Of a stretch of DNA of 18,388 nt, positions 15,128 to 18,388 are shown one piece after another. The notes beneath the pieces were generated by a model that did not search any database, was not told where the DNA came from, and saw only the letters and a program-made list of their open reading frames with translations. Both the position numbers and the translations under genes were made by a program. The stretch covers positions 1 through 18,388 of the forward strand of contig CAZJIU010000042.1 of assembly GCA_964546145.1 (NCBI GenBank), written 5' to 3'. Every line of letters begins with the position of its first letter. Within the stretch, counting starts at the first letter, position 1. The DNA is from CAZAKO01 sp964546145 (lineage in GTDB: Bacteria; Fidelibacterota; UBA2242).

Positions 15128-16612
15128 ATGAATTTTCCATGGCAAATTTTTATGGATTTGGGTGTAATTTCGATGGCTTTGTTAGTGGCAACACTATTGC
15201 GAGCTCGTATCAAATTTTTTCAAAAATATTTAATTCCTAACGCTTTAACTGCCGGATTCATACTCCTGATTTTTTACAACTTTTTAGCTAAATATGTCGG
15301 CATGAGTAATGATCTGCTTGGTAGTATGGTCTATCACTTATTAAGTATTTCTTTTGTCGCAATGTCTTTGCGAAAAGCACCTGTGCCTCGCAAAAAAGGA
15401 GATATGGGGATAATTTCCACCTCCATTTCGATCATTTCGCAATATGCAATTCAAATCATCCTTGGGCTGTTGTTAACTTACTTTTTCATTAAAACAATCT
15501 TTCCGGATCTTTTTCCCTCTTTCGGTTTATTTATTCCGCTTGGTTTTGCCTTAGGACCTGGTCAAGCTTATGCAATCGGTCAAGGATGGGAATCTTTTGG
15601 ATTTAGCGGCGCTGGCACCGTTGGACTTACTTTTGCCGCCGTAGGATTCCTATGGGCTTGCTTTGGCGGGATGTGGTTAATCAACTATGGAATCAAGAAA
15701 AATTGGATAACTCGCGAAAAATTGGAAAGAATGAAAAATCGCAACATTTCCAGTGGTATTTATGCTGCTAATAAAAAACTCCCGGCAGGTTCACATTTGA
15801 CTACCGAAACCGAAGCGATTGATTCGCTGACATATAATGCTTCGTGGGTTATGATGGTTTATTTGATTTCATTTTTACTGCTAAAACTACTAACCTATTT
15901 TCTCTCCTTTGCTGGAAAAGCAGGTATGGATTTAGCGGTTAATCTATGGGGTATAAGTTTTGTTTTTGCTGCAATGACTGCCCTGGCAGTCAAGGGCTTA
16001 CTGAATTTATTTCATATTCAGTATACAGTTGATAACGGTTGCCTTACCCGACTTTCCGGAATATCGGTAGACCTGATGGTTGCCGGTTCAATTGGGGCAA
16101 TTTCATTAGTTGTTGTAGCTCAATACTGGATCCCGATTCTAATTATGTGTATCATTGCCGGATTCGTAGTTATGACAACTGTTCCATGGTTATGTTCACG
16201 GCTTTTTAAAGACCATCGCTTTGAGCGCACTTTGATTATTTACGGAGCTTGTACCGGCACAATGCCCACTGGTCTAGCTCTCCTTCGGGTAATTGATCCC
16301 GATTTCGAAACACCGGTAGCTTCCGATTATATGTTTTCATCGGCAGTAACATTCTTTATTGTAATCCCATTGATATTGTCGATTAATTTACCGGCATATA
16401 GTTATCGGGACAACAATCCAATACTATTCTGGGCAATGGTTGGAGTTGCATTAGTGTACCTGATATTTGTGTTAATCTCCTTCAGGCTAATAGCTAAGCA
16501 GCGCACCTTCATGCGTACTTCAAAAATATGGTTGCATGAACATATGATCAAACAGTGGGAATTGATTACTAAAATAGGAACGAAGAGAAGAGGAGAATCC
16601 TCAAATGAGTAA
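15128..16612 (+). CDS. GltS-type sodium/glutamate symporter family protein
   Basis: A 494-residue membrane protein of the ESS (glutamate:Na+ symporter) family. The two inverted halves are visible: LIPNALTAGFILL (35-47) with GFALGPGQAYAIGQGWESFG (139-158) and GTVGLTFAAVGFLWACFGG, then in the second half YGACTGTMPTGLALLRVIDP (372-391). It is longer than E. coli GltS (about 400) through a loop of roughly 50 residues near 195-235 and a longer C-terminal tail. The substrate is probably glutamate or a related anion, but family membership alone does not prove this. It has its own promoter, and its stop lies 8 bases inside the next gene. Confidence 0.88.
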   Translation: MNFPWQIFMDLGVISMALLVATLLRARIKFFQKYLIPNALTAGFILLIFYNFLAKYVGMSNDLLGSMVYHLLSISFVAMSLRKAPVPRKKGDMGIISTSISIISQYAIQIILGLLLTYFFIKTIFPDLFPSFGLFIPLGFALGPGQAYAIGQGWESFGFSGAGTVGLTFAAVGFLWACFGGMWLINYGIKKNWITREKLERMKNRNISSGIYAANKKLPAGSHLTTETEAIDSLTYNASWVMMVYLISFLLLKLLTYFLSFAGKAGMDLAVNLWGISFVFAAMTALAVKGLLNLFHIQYTVDNGCLTRLSGISVDLMVAGSIGAISLVVVAQYWIPILIMCIIAGFVVMTTVPWLCSRLFKDHRFERTLIIYGACTGTMPTGLALLRVIDPDFETPVASDYMFSSAVTFFIVIPLILSINLPAYSYRDNNPILFWAMVGVALVYLIFVLISFRLIAKQRTFMRTSKIWLHEHMIKQWELITKIGTKRRGESSNE

Positions 16613-17048
16613 TGAGCATTTTGACTACTGTGAGAATTTACGAACTAAGATTACAAACTGGTTAGCTTCACCAGCAGGAAAAACAAATCCTTGGGCAAAA
16701 TACATCCGTTATACTCCCGATATATTTCATCTCCTGGTTAAACTCTCAGGTGATAAACAAATCTCCATCAACAGTAAAGCCAAACTCGCTACTGCTATTT
16801 CCTACTTTGTCTCACCGTTTGATTTAATTCCCGAAGAATTCTGGGGTGCTCTGGGATATGTGGACGATATAGCTCTCGCTGCCTTAGTATTAAAGGATAT
16901 CCTCAATAATGATGATCCCCAAATTATCCAGAATCAATGGGAACCCGAAGAAGACCTTATTTCCCTAGTTGAAGAAATTTTGAATGTGGCCGAGCCGATG
17001 GTTGGTAAGAAGTGGTGGCTAAAAATCCAGGAATTAGTCGAAAAATAG
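16605..17048 (+). CDS. YkvA/DUF1232 family protein
   Basis: A 147-residue protein with the DUF1232 core KAKLATAISYFVSPFDLIPE followed by LGYVDDIALAALVLKDIL (about residues 58-101). The family's function is unknown; members are usually small membrane-associated proteins. The start overlaps the symporter stop by 8 bases, with AGGAG about 9 bases upstream, so it is co-translated with the symporter and may act with it. No signal peptide is seen. Confidence 0.85.
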   Translation: MSNEHFDYCENLRTKITNWLASPAGKTNPWAKYIRYTPDIFHLLVKLSGDKQISINSKAKLATAISYFVSPFDLIPEEFWGALGYVDDIALAALVLKDILNNDDPQIIQNQWEPEEDLISLVEEILNVAEPMVGKKWWLKIQELVEK

Positions 17049-17137
17049 CTCATACTCTTTTATAGGCTGCAAACCGAGACAAGCAAAAAATCCAAAATAT
17101 TTATTCGAATTTTAAAATACAGTTCAGTTCTTCCACC

Positions 17138-17161
17138 AAGGGATAATCCTTCCCTTTTTTT
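17138..17161 (+). terminator. Rho-independent terminator
   Basis: Stem AAGGGA (17138-17143) pairs with TCCCTT (17151-17156), with a seven-base loop, running into a T-tract to 17161. It lies 90 bases after the YkvA stop and ends the symporter transcript. Confidence 0.65.
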
Positions 17162-17241
17162 AAGAAAATCCGTACAATAACAATAGATTTGAGGATGTTA
17201 AATAGATCTTGTTGGATTGAAAAAAGAAGAAAATGTTTTAT

Positions 17242-17249
17242 AGAAGGAG
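17242..17249 (+). promoter_or_regulatory. Shine-Dalgarno that sets the thymidylate synthase-like start
   Basis: AGAAGGAG is spaced 7 bases before the ATG at 17257. An upstream in-frame ATG at 17233 would read through this site and has no ribosome-binding site of its own. Confidence 0.8.
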
Positions 17250-17256
17250 TGAAAGT

Positions 17257-18123
17257 ATGAGAGGATATATTCCGGTATTGCTTGTAGAAGGTCAATCTCT
17301 GGCAGAAGCCTGGGAAAAGTCGGTGCTGGAAACCTATTGGCATGGTTGTGATATCAAGACAGAATACGATAAGTCGGAAGATCCTCCCAGTAAAGATTGT
17401 TCAATGACGATTGTGGTTCATGATCCCTTGGCAGAACCCATGATACATCGCGATTTGCCCGGTGGTTTGGAAGATTTGCAAGAGTATGTTCTCGAAGTGC
17501 TTGAAGGAATTAAAGATCACTGTATCCGCGATGTCAATGACCCTGATGATACAAAATGGGAATACACCTATCATCAGCGTTTATTCTGCTACAATACCCC
17601 CGATAAAACGGCATCATTTGACCAGATAGAAACGATAGCGGAAAAATTAGCCAGAGTTTCCTATACTCGCAGAGCACAGGCAATTACCTGGCAAGTCTGG
17701 GAAGATAATACTTGCACTGATCCACCCTGCCTGCAAAGCATCTGGTGTCGGTTATTAAAAGACAATAATGACCTTTGGTATTTGAATACCAATGTCCGCT
17801 TTCGATCTAATGACGCTTATAAAGCAGCTTTTATGAACATGTTTGCACTCACCTTTTTACAAAGGAAAATTGCTGAGCGTATCGCTGCAATTTCCGGCAA
17901 AACTATTCGAATCGGTCGGTATGTTCATCAAGCGGATAGTTACCATATCTACGGCTCTTATTTACAAGAATTTAACGACCGCTTAATCAATGCCGTCGAG
18001 AATCAACCATTTGAACAACGTACCTTCAATTATAGCGATGTCAAAGCCATTATGGAAGAAGCAATTCCTCGAATCCGGGAGAAAGCAGCCCGAATGTGCC
18101 ATAAAATTTCGCAGGAATCTTGA
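17257..18123 (+). CDS. Thymidylate synthase-like (ThyA-fold) protein
   Basis: A 288-residue cytoplasmic protein aligning by eye to ThyA. WEYTYHQRL (101-109) matches the YGxQWR strand. DPPCLQSIW (155-163) carries the nucleophile Cys158 in place of the usual PCH. FRSNDAYKAAFMN (182-194) matches the RSxD...N phosphate and base-recognition segment, with Asn194 at the site that selects uracil in ThyA (Asp in dCMP hydroxymethylase). SYHIY (228-232) matches the D-x-H-x-Y segment, with His230 and Tyr232. It would methylate dUMP to dTMP using methylene-tetrahydrofolate. The His after the catalytic Cys is replaced by Leu, as in some archaeal-type ThyA, so the enzyme could be divergent or act on another pyrimidine. 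The start follows AGAAGGAG rather than the upstream ATG. It overlaps the next gene by one base. Confidence 0.72.
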   Translation: MRGYIPVLLVEGQSLAEAWEKSVLETYWHGCDIKTEYDKSEDPPSKDCSMTIVVHDPLAEPMIHRDLPGGLEDLQEYVLEVLEGIKDHCIRDVNDPDDTKWEYTYHQRLFCYNTPDKTASFDQIETIAEKLARVSYTRRAQAITWQVWEDNTCTDPPCLQSIWCRLLKDNNDLWYLNTNVRFRSNDAYKAAFMNMFALTFLQRKIAERIAAISGKTIRIGRYVHQADSYHIYGSYLQEFNDRLINAVENQPFEQRTFNYSDVKAIMEEAIPRIREKAARMCHKISQES

Positions 18124-18388
18124 TGAAATTTTTCAGCTTATTGCTTATTATTATGGCAATAGCATTAAATCCAAAAGCCGTTGAACGTACGATCAAGCAC
18201 CCTGAATGGTCGCTAAATGCGGCAATTTATGAAGCCAATATCCGCCAGTTTTCACCAGAAGGCACGTTTGCCGAATTCGAGAAATATCTGCCTGCCCTGA
18301 AAGCAATGGGCATTAAAATCACCTGGCTGATGCCCATCCATCCTATTGGGTTAGTGAATCGTAAAGGAACTTTGGGTAGCTACTATTC
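18123..18388 (+). CDS. GH13 alpha-amylase family glycosidase, N-terminal part (partial)
   Basis: An ATG at 18123, overlapping the previous stop by one base, opens 88 complete codons to the window edge. The product begins with a signal peptide (MKFFSLLLIIMAIALNPKA), then WSLNAAIYEANIRQFSPEG, the opening strand of a GH13 barrel, and LPALKAMGIKITWLMPIHP, followed by NRKGTLGSYY, matching the first beta-alpha unit of alpha-amylases. Catalytic residues lie outside the window. The signal peptide suggests that it acts outside the cytoplasm on starch or maltodextrins. The exact subfamily cannot be judged from 88 residues. Confidence 0.88.
   Translation, partial: MKFFSLLLIIMAIALNPKAVERTIKHPEWSLNAAIYEANIRQFSPEGTFAEFEKYLPALKAMGIKITWLMPIHPIGLVNRKGTLGSYY

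Overview
The window is mostly chromosomal DNA, roughly 40-42% GC by counting sample lines. It probably comes from a Gram-negative bacterium of the broad Fibrobacteres-Chlorobi-Bacteroidetes (FCB) or related candidate-phylum type. The grounds are a lipoprotein TatT-type TRAP transporter, a periplasmic amidase of the kind usually labelled 'xanthan lyase' in Bacteroidota, DUF3108 and signal-peptide proteins, and AT-rich intergenic DNA. This placement is an inference; there is no rRNA or other phylogenetic marker here. Genes are arranged around one divergence point near 7,340: everything to the left is on the minus strand and everything to the right is on the plus strand. No tRNA, rRNA, CRISPR array, insertion sequence or integrase was seen.

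Left part, minus strand. A probable operon runs from 7295 down to 1272: membrane-anchored rhodanese, MauE/DoxX-type membrane protein, a large secreted N-acetylmuramoyl-L-alanine amidase with an FN3 domain (interrupted by a 100-N assembly gap), a 50-residue single-pass membrane protein, and an APC-family permease fused to two universal stress (Usp) domains. Junctions are ATGA overlaps, an 8-base overlap or short gaps. Beyond a palindromic repeat at 1243-1268 lies the N-terminal part of a type IIG-like restriction-modification enzyme, cut by the window edge. It is visibly richer in GC than its surroundings.

Middle part, plus strand. Genes at 7385-12535 form a second operon: a secreted TPR-DUF3108 protein, a TatT lipoprotein, and the three TRAP subunits DctP, DctQ and DctM. 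This is a TPR-associated TRAP transporter like that of Treponema. The binding protein has Trp where family members usually carry the carboxylate-binding Arg.

Right part, plus strand. A two-gene operon (12690-15010) encodes an excisionase-like HTH fused to a PTS EIIA domain, translationally coupled to a CPA2-type Na+/H+ or K+/H+ antiporter with tandem CBS domains. A promoter with a palindrome over its -35 lies upstream. A GltS-type symporter with a good promoter follows, overlapped by a DUF1232/YkvA gene, then a terminator. Last come a thymidylate synthase-like gene and the start of a GH13 (alpha-amylase family) gene that runs off the window.

The most interesting items are the HTH-EIIA/antiporter pair with its putative operator, the DUF3108-TatT-TRAP operon with an altered ligand site, the small membrane protein overlapping the permease-Usp fusion, and the operator-like palindrome at the divergence point.
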